Shown: positions 27,933-35,766 of the stretch, one piece after another | Layout: each line of letters opens with the position of its first letter | Position numbering within the stretch: the first letter of the stretch is position 1 | Source of the DNA: Comamonas testosteroni | GTDB taxonomy: Bacteria > Pseudomonadota > Gammaproteobacteria > Burkholderiales > Burkholderiaceae_C | Reading direction: 5' to 3' | DNA: 64,000 nt | Assembly (NCBI RefSeq): GCF_030505195.1 | Contig: NZ_CP129672.1 | Location: forward strand, 1,054,001-1,118,000 | Notes under the pieces: generated by a model | Databases searched by the model: none | Told to the model about the DNA's origin: nothing | Seen by the model: only the letters and a program-made list of their open reading frames with translations | Made by a program: the position numbers and the translations under genes

Positions 27933-27958
27933 ATAGCTTCCAGCGCTTTGCAGACATA
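27933..27958 (+). repeat. Short dispersed ATAGCTT-type element, copy 2
   Basis: The element starts ATAGCTTCCAGCGC and continues to an ATA about 12 bases later. It closely matches the element at 55671 (ATAGCTTATAGCGC). It lies in the 351-base gene-free stretch 27758-28108, which otherwise holds the operator at 27823 and the terminator at 28029. Confidence 0.35.
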
Positions 27959-28028
27959 GGTATAAAGCGAATTTGACTGATATTTTTCGCATTCCTACAG
28001 AGCCAGGAGCCCATCTGTGAATGGCCGC

Positions 28029-28057
28029 AAAAAAAGGGCTTTGCCTGCGCAAAGCCC
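28029..28057 (-). terminator. Terminator after the DUF35-MaoC gene
   Basis: GGGCTTTG pairs with CAAAGCCC. On the minus strand it is followed by seven T residues. It lies 51 bases past the stop of the DUF35-MaoC gene. Confidence 0.85.
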
Positions 28058-28108
28058 CAACCCTTGAAGAAACTGAAACACCCGCCCTCCGAGGACGGGC
28101 TGCGGCGA

Positions 28109-29047
28109 TCACATGTAGAGAATCACCAGATCGTTGATGACTGCAGGACGATCCTGGCCGACCACATGGATGTTGAGCTCCATCGTCGTCTGAACACCGC
28201 TCTTGACCTGCTCCACCGCCTTGATGCGAGCCCGTGCACGGATCTTGCAGCCTGAGGGCACAGGGCTCGGGAAGCGCAGACGATCCGAGCCATAGTTGAC
28301 CATGTTGTTGAAGTCCACCACCTCGTAGTCCAGCGGAATCCTGAGCTGGCTGGCCAGCACCTGCACCAGGGCGCCATGGGCGATGGTGGTTCCGAACGGG
28401 CTTTTCTCACGCGCCTGCGCGGGATCGGTGTGAATCCAGTAGTCATCGCCCGAGAGCCTGGCGAACTCGTTGATGACTTCCTGGCTCACGGTGAACTCGT
28501 TGGACCAGGGGCTGTACTCCTCGGACACCAGCGACTTCATGGCCTCGATGTCCTTGACGGAGATCTTGCGCTTGGCAGCGACAGCCTGCTCCACCACGGC
28601 AGCCCCGGCCACCGCGTCCGCCTTGATGACGCTCGGATGGCTGCCCCCATGCGCGGTAAAGCGCAGCAGGGTGACCTCGCCGGGGCGCTCGTCAAACACG
28701 GCTCGCACCTCCATGCCCACCTTCAGTGCGTCCGGATCCACGCCGACCATGGTGGTGTTGATGCGCACGCCTTCACGGAGTTCGACCACGGCCAGGGCCT
28801 GAGGCATTTCGTCCGTGAACTCGGGCATGGTGGGAATGCGCGCGACGGTGAAGCTGTAGAGCGTTCCCTCGCCCGACACCTTGCTCCACTTCAGGGTGCG
28901 CGATCCGCAAGTGGGGCAATGGGTGCGCGGGAAAAACAGCGAATGTCCACGATCGCATTGCTGGATGCGCACTTCGTGGGCCTTGAGACCTTCCCAGTAC
29001 GGCGCAGAAATTTCCGTGGGATGGGGCAGAGGTTTGTTCCAAGCCAT
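28109..29047 (-). CDS. DUF35 (zinc ribbon/OB-fold) fused to C-terminal MaoC-like hydratase
   Basis: The protein has 312 residues. Residues 30-130 form a DUF35 domain: rubredoxin-like knuckle IQQCDRGHSLFFPRTHCPTCGS, in which the second Cys of the first pair is replaced (C-x3-H), then an OB fold. Residues 160-312 form a hot-dog MaoC domain with DDYWIHTDPAQAREKSPFGT, carrying the Asp/His pair of R-specific hydratases. DUF35 domains in ChsH2 and its relatives bind an Ltp2-type aldolase; the next upstream gene is such a thiolase-like protein, 4 bases away. The order DUF35-MaoC is the reverse of the second copy at 50020. It probably acts in steroid side-chain or ring acyl-CoA degradation. Confidence 0.85.
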   Translation of the reverse strand: MAWNKPLPHPTEISAPYWEGLKAHEVRIQQCDRGHSLFFPRTHCPTCGSRTLKWSKVSGEGTLYSFTVARIPTMPEFTDEMPQALAVVELREGVRINTTMVGVDPDALKVGMEVRAVFDERPGEVTLLRFTAHGGSHPSVIKADAVAGAAVVEQAVAAKRKISVKDIEAMKSLVSEEYSPWSNEFTVSQEVINEFARLSGDDYWIHTDPAQAREKSPFGTTIAHGALVQVLASQLRIPLDYEVVDFNNMVNYGSDRLRFPSPVPSGCKIRARARIKAVEQVKSGVQTTMELNIHVVGQDRPAVINDLVILYM

Positions 29048-29051
29048 GTTC

Positions 29052-30266
29052 TTATGCTCCCCGCAGGATCAAGGCGCCCTGCTCGCTCATCACGCCACCG
29101 GTACCGGACACATAGGCCAGATCGTTGCGACCCAGCTGCCTGTCGCCGGCACGTCCCTGAATCTGGTGCACCGCTTCGATCACCTGGGACATGCCGCCCG
29201 CCGTGCCGGACTGGCCGAAGCTCAGCTGGCCGCCATGGGTGTTCATGGGGAAGTTGCCCTTGAAGGTGAAATCGTTGTTGCGCAGAAAGTCCATGCCCTT
29301 GCCCTTCTCGCAAAAGCCCGCGTCTTCCAGCGTCAGCATCACGGTGATCGTGTAGCAGTCATAGATCTGCGCCATATGCATGTCGCAAGGGCGCATGCCC
29401 GCCATCTCGAAAGCCTTGGCAGAGGCCGGACCAATGGGTGTCTGCAGCATGTCGGCCATATAGGTGGGCGACTTGCTGCTCACGTGCTCGCCGCAGCCGA
29501 CGATGCTGACGGGGCGGTGTCTGGTGGTTTTGGCACGGTCGGCACGGGTGACGATCATGGCGCCACCGCCCGCAGCCGGCAGCACGATTTCCAGCACATG
29601 CAAAGGGTCGGCCACCATGCGCGAGTTCAGCACGTCATCGACGGTGATGGGCTGACCGTAGAACATGGCATCGGGGTTGTGACAGGCGTTGAAGCGCTGG
29701 TCCACGCTGATGCGCGCCAAAGCGGCCGCGTCGTAGCCATGGATCGCGCCGTAGCGCTGGGCGATCATGGCATAGCCGGTGTTCTGCGCCATATGGCCAT
29801 AGGGCAGGTCCATCTCGGCCTCGGGCGCTCCAAAGCGGGTGCTGTGGCCGCCGAAGCGGCTGGCCTTCATGACTTCCTTGATGTGGTCGTCGTGCTCCGA
29901 GATCGGCGCCATGCGCGACGGCAGCACGCAGACCACGGTGTTGCACAGCCCCAGCTCGATCGCGGCCGCCGCGCGCCAGACCATGGCCACGGAGCTGGCC
30001 CCTCCCAGGTCCACGACTTCGGCGAAGTTCAGGCGCACGCCCAGGTACTCGCCGGCCATGGCCGGCACAAAGCAGCTGGCTTCATGAAAGTGCGGGGCGC
30101 TCGTGATCAGGCCGTCCACTTCGGACAGCTCCATGCCGGCGTCCTCCAGAGCCTGCAGCGTCAGGTCGGCAACCTGCTCCAGATGGAACATGCGCGGCGC
30201 CGTTGCGTACTTCTGCGGCTTGTACTGCGCGACGCCAACCAGCGCCGCTTTTCCTTGCAAACCCAT
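29052..30266 (-). CDS. Thiolase-fold lipid-transfer-like protein, probable acyl-CoA aldolase (Ltp2-like)
   Basis: This 404-residue protein has the thiolase superfamily fold. Where degradative SCPx thiolases have their nucleophilic Cys, it shows VVDLGGASSVAM, with no Cys. It retains MNTHGGQLSFGQSG and IYDCYTITVMLTLED, with Tyr residues like those used by Ltp2-type steroid retro-aldolases. It is followed 4 bases later by a DUF35-MaoC partner. The retro-aldol function is inferred from the family and pairing. An operator-like site lies 57 bases upstream with a possible -10 (TACACA, 30299-30304, minus). Confidence 0.82.
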   Translation of the reverse strand: MGLQGKAALVGVAQYKPQKYATAPRMFHLEQVADLTLQALEDAGMELSEVDGLITSAPHFHEASCFVPAMAGEYLGVRLNFAEVVDLGGASSVAMVWRAAAAIELGLCNTVVCVLPSRMAPISEHDDHIKEVMKASRFGGHSTRFGAPEAEMDLPYGHMAQNTGYAMIAQRYGAIHGYDAAALARISVDQRFNACHNPDAMFYGQPITVDDVLNSRMVADPLHVLEIVLPAAGGGAMIVTRADRAKTTRHRPVSIVGCGEHVSSKSPTYMADMLQTPIGPASAKAFEMAGMRPCDMHMAQIYDCYTITVMLTLEDAGFCEKGKGMDFLRNNDFTFKGNFPMNTHGGQLSFGQSGTAGGMSQVIEAVHQIQGRAGDRQLGRNDLAYVSGTGGVMSEQGALILRGA

Positions 30267-30322
30267 ATGTCTCCCTTACCAAGAAAGTGTGCATTCATTG
30301 TGTAAATGAAGCAGACCGAATC

Positions 30323-30339
30323 CATCGTCTGTAGAGACT
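30323..30339 (-). promoter_or_regulatory. Putative steroid-regulon operator for the thiolase/DUF35-MaoC operon
   Basis: On the minus strand it reads A GTCT CTAC AGAC GATG, a perfect 4-bp inverted repeat spaced by 4, ending 57 bases before the thiolase start. A TACACA hexamer follows 17 bases after the CGATGG. Confidence 0.6.
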
Positions 30340-30380
30340 AAAAAGCCGGCCCCGTACATACCCCTAATTCTCCGGGCAAA

Positions 30381-30397
30381 CGTCCATTCGGACGATG
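30381..30397 (+). promoter_or_regulatory. Putative steroid-regulon operator for the YCF48-MMPL operon
   Basis: It reads C GTCC ATTC GGAC GATG followed by TTG. CGTCC-N4-GGACG is a perfect 5-bp inverted repeat. The site ends 80 bases before the YCF48 gene, and 19 of its 20 positions outside the spacer equal those of the site at 51811. Confidence 0.65.
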
Positions 30398-30476
30398 TTG
30401 CTGAGGCTCCAAATCAAGAACCTGCACCCGTGTTTGCAATACATGCACAGCGTGTACGAATCAACAAGGAGACAAC

Positions 30477-31484
30477 GTGAAAACAGCCGTCGGTATAGGC
30501 GCAGCAGCATTGGTGGCCTTTGCCTCAGCGCTCGCCTTTGCGCCCCGCACACCGCCTGCGCTAGCGCCAACCACCATGGGCGTCGAGCGCAGCCATTTCA
30601 ACACCATCACGCAGGTGGGCGATCGTCTTCTGACAGCCGGCGCACTCGGTGAAATCCTGTACTCGGACGACAAGGGTGCCCACTGGCAGCAGGCGCAGCT
30701 CAAGGAGCAGCGTCAGGCGCTCATCGTCAGCATGGCTTTTGCTCCCGACAAGAAATCCGGCTTTGCCGTTGGCCACGAAGGCTGGATTCTGCGCACCAAG
30801 GACGGCGGCAGCACCTGGGAGGAAGTCGCTTTCTCCCAGGAAAACGGAGAGCCTCTGATGTCGATCGCGCGCCTTCCTTCCGGCGACTGGATCAGCGTCG
30901 GCGCCTTCGGTCGTGCCATCACCTCCAAGGATAACGGTCAGACCTGGGGGCAGTTGCCCCTGCCCTCGGAGGTGGAGGACAAGCACATGAACCGCATTGC
31001 CAGCTCCGAAGATGGCAAGCACTGGCTGATCGTGGGCGAGCGCGGCCTGGTCATCAAATCCGAGGACTCCGGCGCCAGCTGGCAGATCGAGCCCGGGTTC
31101 TACAACGGATCCTTCTACAACGCCATGGCTACACGCGACGGCGGCTGGCTGATCTATGGCATGCGCGGCAACGCCTTTGTGCAGGCCGCACCGGGCGCAC
31201 AATGGGTCAAGTCGGCGATTCAGGCTCCGGTCTCCTTCTTTGGCCACGCCCAGGAAAAGGATGGAACCATCATCCTGGTAGGACAAGGCAGCATGCTCGG
31301 CCTGAGCAAGGACGGCGGCAAGAGCTTCAGCCTGCAACGCGCCAAGGGCCGCGCCACCCTGACCGACATAGTGCTTACCGGCCCCGATAGCGGCTGGATC
31401 TCCAGCGACGCAGGCCTGCAGCCCTTTCCCCCTGCACAACAAGCCAAGGCAGCCGCCCAGGCTGACCCAGGAGCGACCAAATGA
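30477..31484 (+). CDS. YCF48-like beta-propeller protein, probably periplasmic
   Basis: This 335-residue protein has an N-terminal signal or anchor (residues 1-25). Repeated BNR/Asp-box motifs follow: DDKGAHW, KDGGSTW, KDNGQTW, EDSGASW and KDGGKSF, spaced about 45-60 residues, as in plant HCF136/YCF48-like propellers. In bacteria this family is often encoded directly before an MMPL transporter, as here (4-base overlap). It probably acts as an assembly or adaptor factor on the periplasmic side of that transporter. It is the first gene of a three-gene operon. Confidence 0.85.
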   Translation: MKTAVGIGAAALVAFASALAFAPRTPPALAPTTMGVERSHFNTITQVGDRLLTAGALGEILYSDDKGAHWQQAQLKEQRQALIVSMAFAPDKKSGFAVGHEGWILRTKDGGSTWEEVAFSQENGEPLMSIARLPSGDWISVGAFGRAITSKDNGQTWGQLPLPSEVEDKHMNRIASSEDGKHWLIVGERGLVIKSEDSGASWQIEPGFYNGSFYNAMATRDGGWLIYGMRGNAFVQAAPGAQWVKSAIQAPVSFFGHAQEKDGTIILVGQGSMLGLSKDGGKSFSLQRAKGRATLTDIVLTGPDSGWISSDAGLQPFPPAQQAKAAAQADPGATK

Positions 31485-33964
31485 CTCTGAGCGAACCCAC
31501 CAACCGGCTGGACCGGTTTATTGCATCCACGGCACGCTGGCTGATCTCGTGGAGCAAGTCCATAGTCGTGCTGACGCTGATTGCCACGGCACTGCTGGCT
31601 GTCTCGGCCATGCGCACGCACCTGGATCCGGGCTTCAACAAGTTGATCCCCATGCGTCATGAGTACATGACGGCATTTCTCAAGCATGCAACCACCTTCT
31701 CGGGCGCCAACCGCATTCTGGTGAGCGTGGAGTGGAAGGGCCAGCAAGGCGATATCTACAACAAGGAATTCCTCGAAGCACTGCGTGGCGTGACGGACGA
31801 GGTCTTCTTCACCCCCGGCGTCAACCGCGGTCAGGTGTATTCGCTGTACACCCCGAACGTGAAGTACATCGAGATCACCGAAGACGGCTATGTGGGCGAG
31901 GTGCTGATTCCTTCGCGCTTCGAGGCCAACGAACAAGGCCTGGCCCAGGTACGCTCCAACGTGGCCAAGTCCGGCCAGATCGGATCTCTCGTCAGCAACG
32001 ACCTGAAGTCCGCCATGGTGCGCGCCGACCTGCTCGAAGTCGACCCAAAGACCGGAGAAAAACTCGACTATCACAAGGTGGCGCAGCGCCTGGAAGAGAT
32101 CCGCAGCAAGTTCGAAGGCAAGGACATCTCCATCCACATCATTGGCTTTTCCAAGGTGCTGGGTGATGTGATGGACGGCCTGACCACCGTGATGACCTTC
32201 TTCGCCATTGCATTCGTCATCACCGCCATCATGCTGCGCATGTATACCAAGTCCACCAACCTCACGGTGGTGGGCCTGGCCGTGGCACTGCTGCCCGTGA
32301 TCTGGCTGCTGGGCATTTTGCCGCTGATCGGCTACGGCATCGACCCCATGTCGATCCTGGTTCCCTTTCTGATCTTCTCCATCGGTGTCTCTCATGCCGT
32401 GCAGATGACGGGAGCCTGGAAGCATGATGTGCGCGCCGGCCTAAGCTCCAGGCTGGCCGCCGAGAACGCGATTCGCAAGCTGGCCGTTCCCGGATCTCTG
32501 GCGCTGCTGACCAATGCTCTGGGCTTCATGGTCATCATGCTGATCGACATCCCCATCGTGCACGAGCTGGGCGTGACCGCCTGCATGGGCGTGCTGCTGA
32601 TGATCATCACCAACAAGGTGTTCCTGCCTGCGGTGCTGGCCAATCTGCGACTGGAAAAAAAGGCGCTGCAAGCCCCCTCCTCCACCGCAAACGGTCGCAA
32701 CCCCATCTGGTGGAAACTGTCTGCGCTGGCCGAAGGCAAGCCCGCCATGCTGACGCTGTTGGTATCGCTGATGCTGCTGGCCGTGGGCACCTACGAGTCG
32801 CGCAACCTGCTGACAGGTGACGTTGGCACGGGCGCTCCCGAGTTGCGCGCCGAGTCGCGCTACAACCGTGACAACGACACCATCATCGGCAGCTATTCCA
32901 TCGGCATGGACGTGCTGTCCGTCTTCGTCGAGACCTCCAACCTCGACGAAGGCTGCCTTAACTGGCAGGTGATGAACGCCGTGGAGCGCTTTGAATCGCG
33001 CATGCGCCGGGTTGACGGCGTGCAATCGGTCTCCACCGTCTCCGGTCTGGCCAAGATCGCGGCCTCCAGCAACAACGAGGGTAACCCCCGCTGGGCGGCG
33101 CTGCAGCGCACCGAAGCCGCATTGCGCTCGGGTGCCAAGGCGCTGTCTCCCGATCTGGGCCTGAATACCGAGGGCTGCAAGGTCATCAATCTGCAGGTCT
33201 TCCTCAAGGACCACGAAGGCGCCACGCTGACCCATGTCGTCAATGAAGTGCATGACTTCATCGCCGCGGACAAGACACCCAACGTCAAGTTCCTGCTGGC
33301 TGGCGGCAACGCCGGCGTGGCGGTCGCGACCAACGAGGCCGTGGAACATGCCGAAGTGCAGATGCTGGGCTCCATCTTCGGCGCCATCACGCTGCTGTGC
33401 TGGCTGACCTTCCGCAGCTGGCGTGCCGTGCTGTGCATTGTCGTGCCCCTGGCCATCGTCTCCATACTCTGCAATGCCTTGATGGCCCTGCTGGGCGTTG
33501 GCCTGAAGGTCCCCACGCTGCCCGTGGTTGCCCTGGGTGTGGGCGTGGGCGTGGACTACGGCATCTACCTGTTCGAGAGCATGCAGCATGAGCTGCGCGA
33601 GCGAGACATCACGCTGCGCGAGGCCTTCTATGAAGCCATGCGCCAGCGTGGCAACGCCGCCATCTTCACAGCACTGACCATGTCCATCGGTGTGGGCACC
33701 TGGGCGTTCTCGGCACTGAAGTTCCAGGCCGACATGGGTATCTTGCTGGCCTTCATGTTCCTGGTGAACATGCTGGGAGCGATCTTCCTGCTGCCTGCCA
33801 TGGCCTACTGGCTGAATGTGGGCGCAGCGGAAGCCAAGGCACGCATCAAGCGCCTGCAGCGGCAACCCAGACATGCCCATGCGGCAGGCAGCGCAGGCGG
33901 CGTCAGCCATGCGGGCGGCATGCTCAAACCCGAACCCCAGTCATCCCTGAACGGCAAAGTGTGA
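31481..33964 (+). CDS. MMPL/RND-superfamily transporter
   Basis: This 827-residue protein has 12 predicted helices in two halves, each starting with one helix and a large periplasmic loop (residues 45-230 and 425-610). Core motifs include SILVPFLIFSIGVSHAVQM in the first half and LGVGVGVDYGIYLFESM in the second, with the Asp-Tyr pair of MMPL proton pathways. Relatives such as HpnN and mycobacterial MmpL proteins move lipids across the periplasm. It overlaps the YCF48 gene by 4 bases and the SnoaL-like gene by 1. The cargo is unknown; steroid or sterol-like lipid is my inference from context. Confidence 0.88.
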   Translation: MTLSEPTNRLDRFIASTARWLISWSKSIVVLTLIATALLAVSAMRTHLDPGFNKLIPMRHEYMTAFLKHATTFSGANRILVSVEWKGQQGDIYNKEFLEALRGVTDEVFFTPGVNRGQVYSLYTPNVKYIEITEDGYVGEVLIPSRFEANEQGLAQVRSNVAKSGQIGSLVSNDLKSAMVRADLLEVDPKTGEKLDYHKVAQRLEEIRSKFEGKDISIHIIGFSKVLGDVMDGLTTVMTFFAIAFVITAIMLRMYTKSTNLTVVGLAVALLPVIWLLGILPLIGYGIDPMSILVPFLIFSIGVSHAVQMTGAWKHDVRAGLSSRLAAENAIRKLAVPGSLALLTNALGFMVIMLIDIPIVHELGVTACMGVLLMIITNKVFLPAVLANLRLEKKALQAPSSTANGRNPIWWKLSALAEGKPAMLTLLVSLMLLAVGTYESRNLLTGDVGTGAPELRAESRYNRDNDTIIGSYSIGMDVLSVFVETSNLDEGCLNWQVMNAVERFESRMRRVDGVQSVSTVSGLAKIAASSNNEGNPRWAALQRTEAALRSGAKALSPDLGLNTEGCKVINLQVFLKDHEGATLTHVVNEVHDFIAADKTPNVKFLLAGGNAGVAVATNEAVEHAEVQMLGSIFGAITLLCWLTFRSWRAVLCIVVPLAIVSILCNALMALLGVGLKVPTLPVVALGVGVGVDYGIYLFESMQHELRERDITLREAFYEAMRQRGNAAIFTALTMSIGVGTWAFSALKFQADMGILLAFMFLVNMLGAIFLLPAMAYWLNVGAAEAKARIKRLQRQPRHAHAAGSAGGVSHAGGMLKPEPQSSLNGKV

Positions 33965-34422
33965 TGCAGACCGCAGCAAGCACGCTGGAGCAGGTTCTTC
34001 TTGAACATGCTCTGGCCCAGACCCTGACCCGCTACGCCACGGCCTGCGACACACGCAACTGGGACTTGCTGAAGCAGGTGTTCGCACCTGACTGCACCAC
34101 GGTCTACGGAGGCAGCTACCTCTGCGAAGGAGTCGCCAAGGTTCGCCGCATGATCAGCACCCACCTTGACGGCTGCGGCCCCACCCAGCATCTGCTTGGC
34201 AATCTGGAAGTCGATGCCGGCGACACGCAGCGCCCGCTCAGCAGGATTCAGGTGCGAGCCGCGCATCAAGGATTGGGCGAGCGCAGTCATCTGCGCTACG
34301 ACGCCATCGGCTTCTATGAAGACGAATGGGTAAGGCTGCCCGAAGGCTGGCGCATCCAGAAGCGCAGCATGACCGTGCTGCTTGAGATCGGTGAGCGCTC
34401 CGTGCTGCAGCCCGGAACCTGA
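33964..34422 (+). CDS. SnoaL/NTF2-fold protein (scytalone dehydratase/BaiE-like)
   Basis: The protein has 152 residues from the ATG overlapping the MMPL stop (TGATG); a GTG one codon earlier is possible. The pattern ALTRYATACDTRNWDLLKQVFAPDC and the later PTQHLLGNLEVDAGD is that of SnoaL_4 proteins, a group that includes dehydratases and isomerases acting on cyclic ketones and the bile-acid 7-alpha-dehydratase BaiE. The conserved Tyr and His are present. A steroid hydro-lyase or isomerase role is plausible from the operon, but not shown by sequence. Confidence 0.7.
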   Translation: MQTAASTLEQVLLEHALAQTLTRYATACDTRNWDLLKQVFAPDCTTVYGGSYLCEGVAKVRRMISTHLDGCGPTQHLLGNLEVDAGDTQRPLSRIQVRAAHQGLGERSHLRYDAIGFYEDEWVRLPEGWRIQKRSMTVLLEIGERSVLQPGT

Positions 34423-34443
34423 GCGGCCACACTCCATCAATCA

Positions 34444-34473
34444 AGCCGCGCGGCCATGCTGCACGGCTTTTTT
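34444..34473 (+). terminator. Probable terminator of the YCF48-MMPL-SnoaL operon
   Basis: AGCCG pairs with CGGCT around an imperfectly paired internal region and is followed by six T residues. The stem is weaker than the others in the window. Confidence 0.55.
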
Positions 34474-34543
34474 GTTTCCGGAGGCCTCAATTGACAGAAG
34501 CCTGCGCTTCATGAACAAGAACTTCGGGCAAATTTGACACTTG

Positions 34544-34567
34544 AAAAAAGGCCAGCAAATGCTGGCC
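34544..34567 (-). terminator. Terminator after the dienelactone-hydrolase-like gene
   Basis: GGCCAGCA pairs with TGCTGGCC around AA. On the minus strand it is followed by six T residues, 24 bases past the stop. Confidence 0.85.
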
Positions 34568-34591
34568 TTCTGCTTTCGCGTTGAGTCCTGT

Positions 34592-35695
34592 CTACTGCTC
34601 GAACTTTACCTTGAGAAACTGCAGCAACTGCTTGCCGGCCAGACTGCGCGCGGTTTCATCGCGTCCGGCAATATAGCCCACCTTGACGCAGTCCCCCAGC
34701 GCTTTGCCGCTTTGCACCCGAATCCTGTAACGCGTCTGGCGATCGGGCTGAGCCCCGGCGGGAATCAGCGGCTGGCCGTTGAGGACGGGGAAGTCCTTGT
34801 CATTGAACTCAATCGTGCAGCCGGACAGATAGGGGCGATCCGTCATCTCTCGTGGCTTGTCGCTTTCCCAATCATGGCCTGCTCTGGCATAAACCACGGT
34901 GCTGACTTCGGAGCCCGCCTCACGCAGGATTTTTTCCTGCTGCGCACAGGCCACCAGATCATTCGATGCATCCTCCCCCGCTCTGAAACTGAGCAAGGGC
35001 GAACCCGTGGTTTTACGGGACTGAAGCAGCGCATAGCAAGGCCCGTAAAAGTCCACATGCAAGGCAAAGGGCTGAATGAAAGGCGCCAGCTTGTCACGAA
35101 TGCGTGCATCCAGGCTCATGCGTGCCGCAATGCCACCTTTGGAAAATCCCATCACCCCGATACGCCAGCCATCGATGGCCGGGTGCTTGTTCAAAGCCTT
35201 AAGTGCGGCATAGGCATCGGCCACGGCATCGAACTCGGAGGTCCCCATGATCTTGAGCGCATAAGGCATGTCTTCGCTGATGCCACGCGGCTTGAAGTTA
35301 TCGACCAACAGCGCAGCTATGCCGTTGTCGGCAAGCATCTGGGCCATTTCGCTCTCGCGCCCGGGAATGGCCCCCGCGCCACCCGGCAGGACAACCATGG
35401 CCGGCACCTGCTTCTTGTCGCTGGCCCCCTTGGGCAGGAACAGCTTTCCCATACCCATGCTTGCCTCTGCCTTGGCAGGCTGACTGAGCAGCACATCGAG
35501 GTCATACGGACTGCTGGACTTGAAGCGGATATCGCCCTGTGTATCACCATGCAGCTCCGTGGGAGCCATCAAGGGGGCTACCTTGGGCAAAGGAGGCAAA
35601 GCATCGAACAGATGCTGCCCTGATGCCGCACTGCTCATCAGGCTCAGGGCTGCTGCGCCCAAAGGGGTCACCCATTTTCCGGTCAGTATTTGCAT
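34592..35695 (-). CDS. Exported dienelactone hydrolase-family protein
   Basis: This 367-residue protein has a signal peptide (residues 1-26, ...SAASG/QHLF). The alpha/beta hydrolase core has MVVLPGGAGAIPG as oxyanion region, IGVMGFSKGGIAARMS as nucleophile elbow (Ser in place of the Cys of classical dienelactone hydrolase), FRAGEDASND as acid and YARAGHDWES as base. A lipoprotein box is not seen. It may be an esterase in the periplasm. It follows the DUF1302 gene on the same strand, but a strong terminator stands between them, only 20 bases before its start codon. Confidence 0.75.
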   Translation of the reverse strand: MQILTGKWVTPLGAAALSLMSSAASGQHLFDALPPLPKVAPLMAPTELHGDTQGDIRFKSSSPYDLDVLLSQPAKAEASMGMGKLFLPKGASDKKQVPAMVVLPGGAGAIPGRESEMAQMLADNGIAALLVDNFKPRGISEDMPYALKIMGTSEFDAVADAYAALKALNKHPAIDGWRIGVMGFSKGGIAARMSLDARIRDKLAPFIQPFALHVDFYGPCYALLQSRKTTGSPLLSFRAGEDASNDLVACAQQEKILREAGSEVSTVVYARAGHDWESDKPREMTDRPYLSGCTIEFNDKDFPVLNGQPLIPAGAQPDRQTRYRIRVQSGKALGDCVKVGYIAGRDETARSLAGKQLLQFLKVKFEQ

Positions 35696-35715
35696 TCGCT
35701 TGCGCCTCTTTCAAA

Positions 35716-35745
35716 CACAAAAGCCCGGAGAGCCGGGCTTTTGTG
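35716..35745 (-). terminator. Strong terminator after the DUF1302 gene
   Basis: A 13-bp perfect stem, CACAAAAGCCCGG with CCGGGCTTTTGTG, surrounds a 4-base loop. Its internal T and A tracts let it act on both strands. It is 21 bases past the DUF1302 stop. Confidence 0.85.
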
Positions 35746-35766
35746 GTGTTGGCTCGTTGGTGTGGT

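Noticed and set aside
33455..33462. CATCGTCT inside the MMPL gene
   Set aside because: It encodes conserved Ile-Val-Ser residues within a gene and has no paired half.
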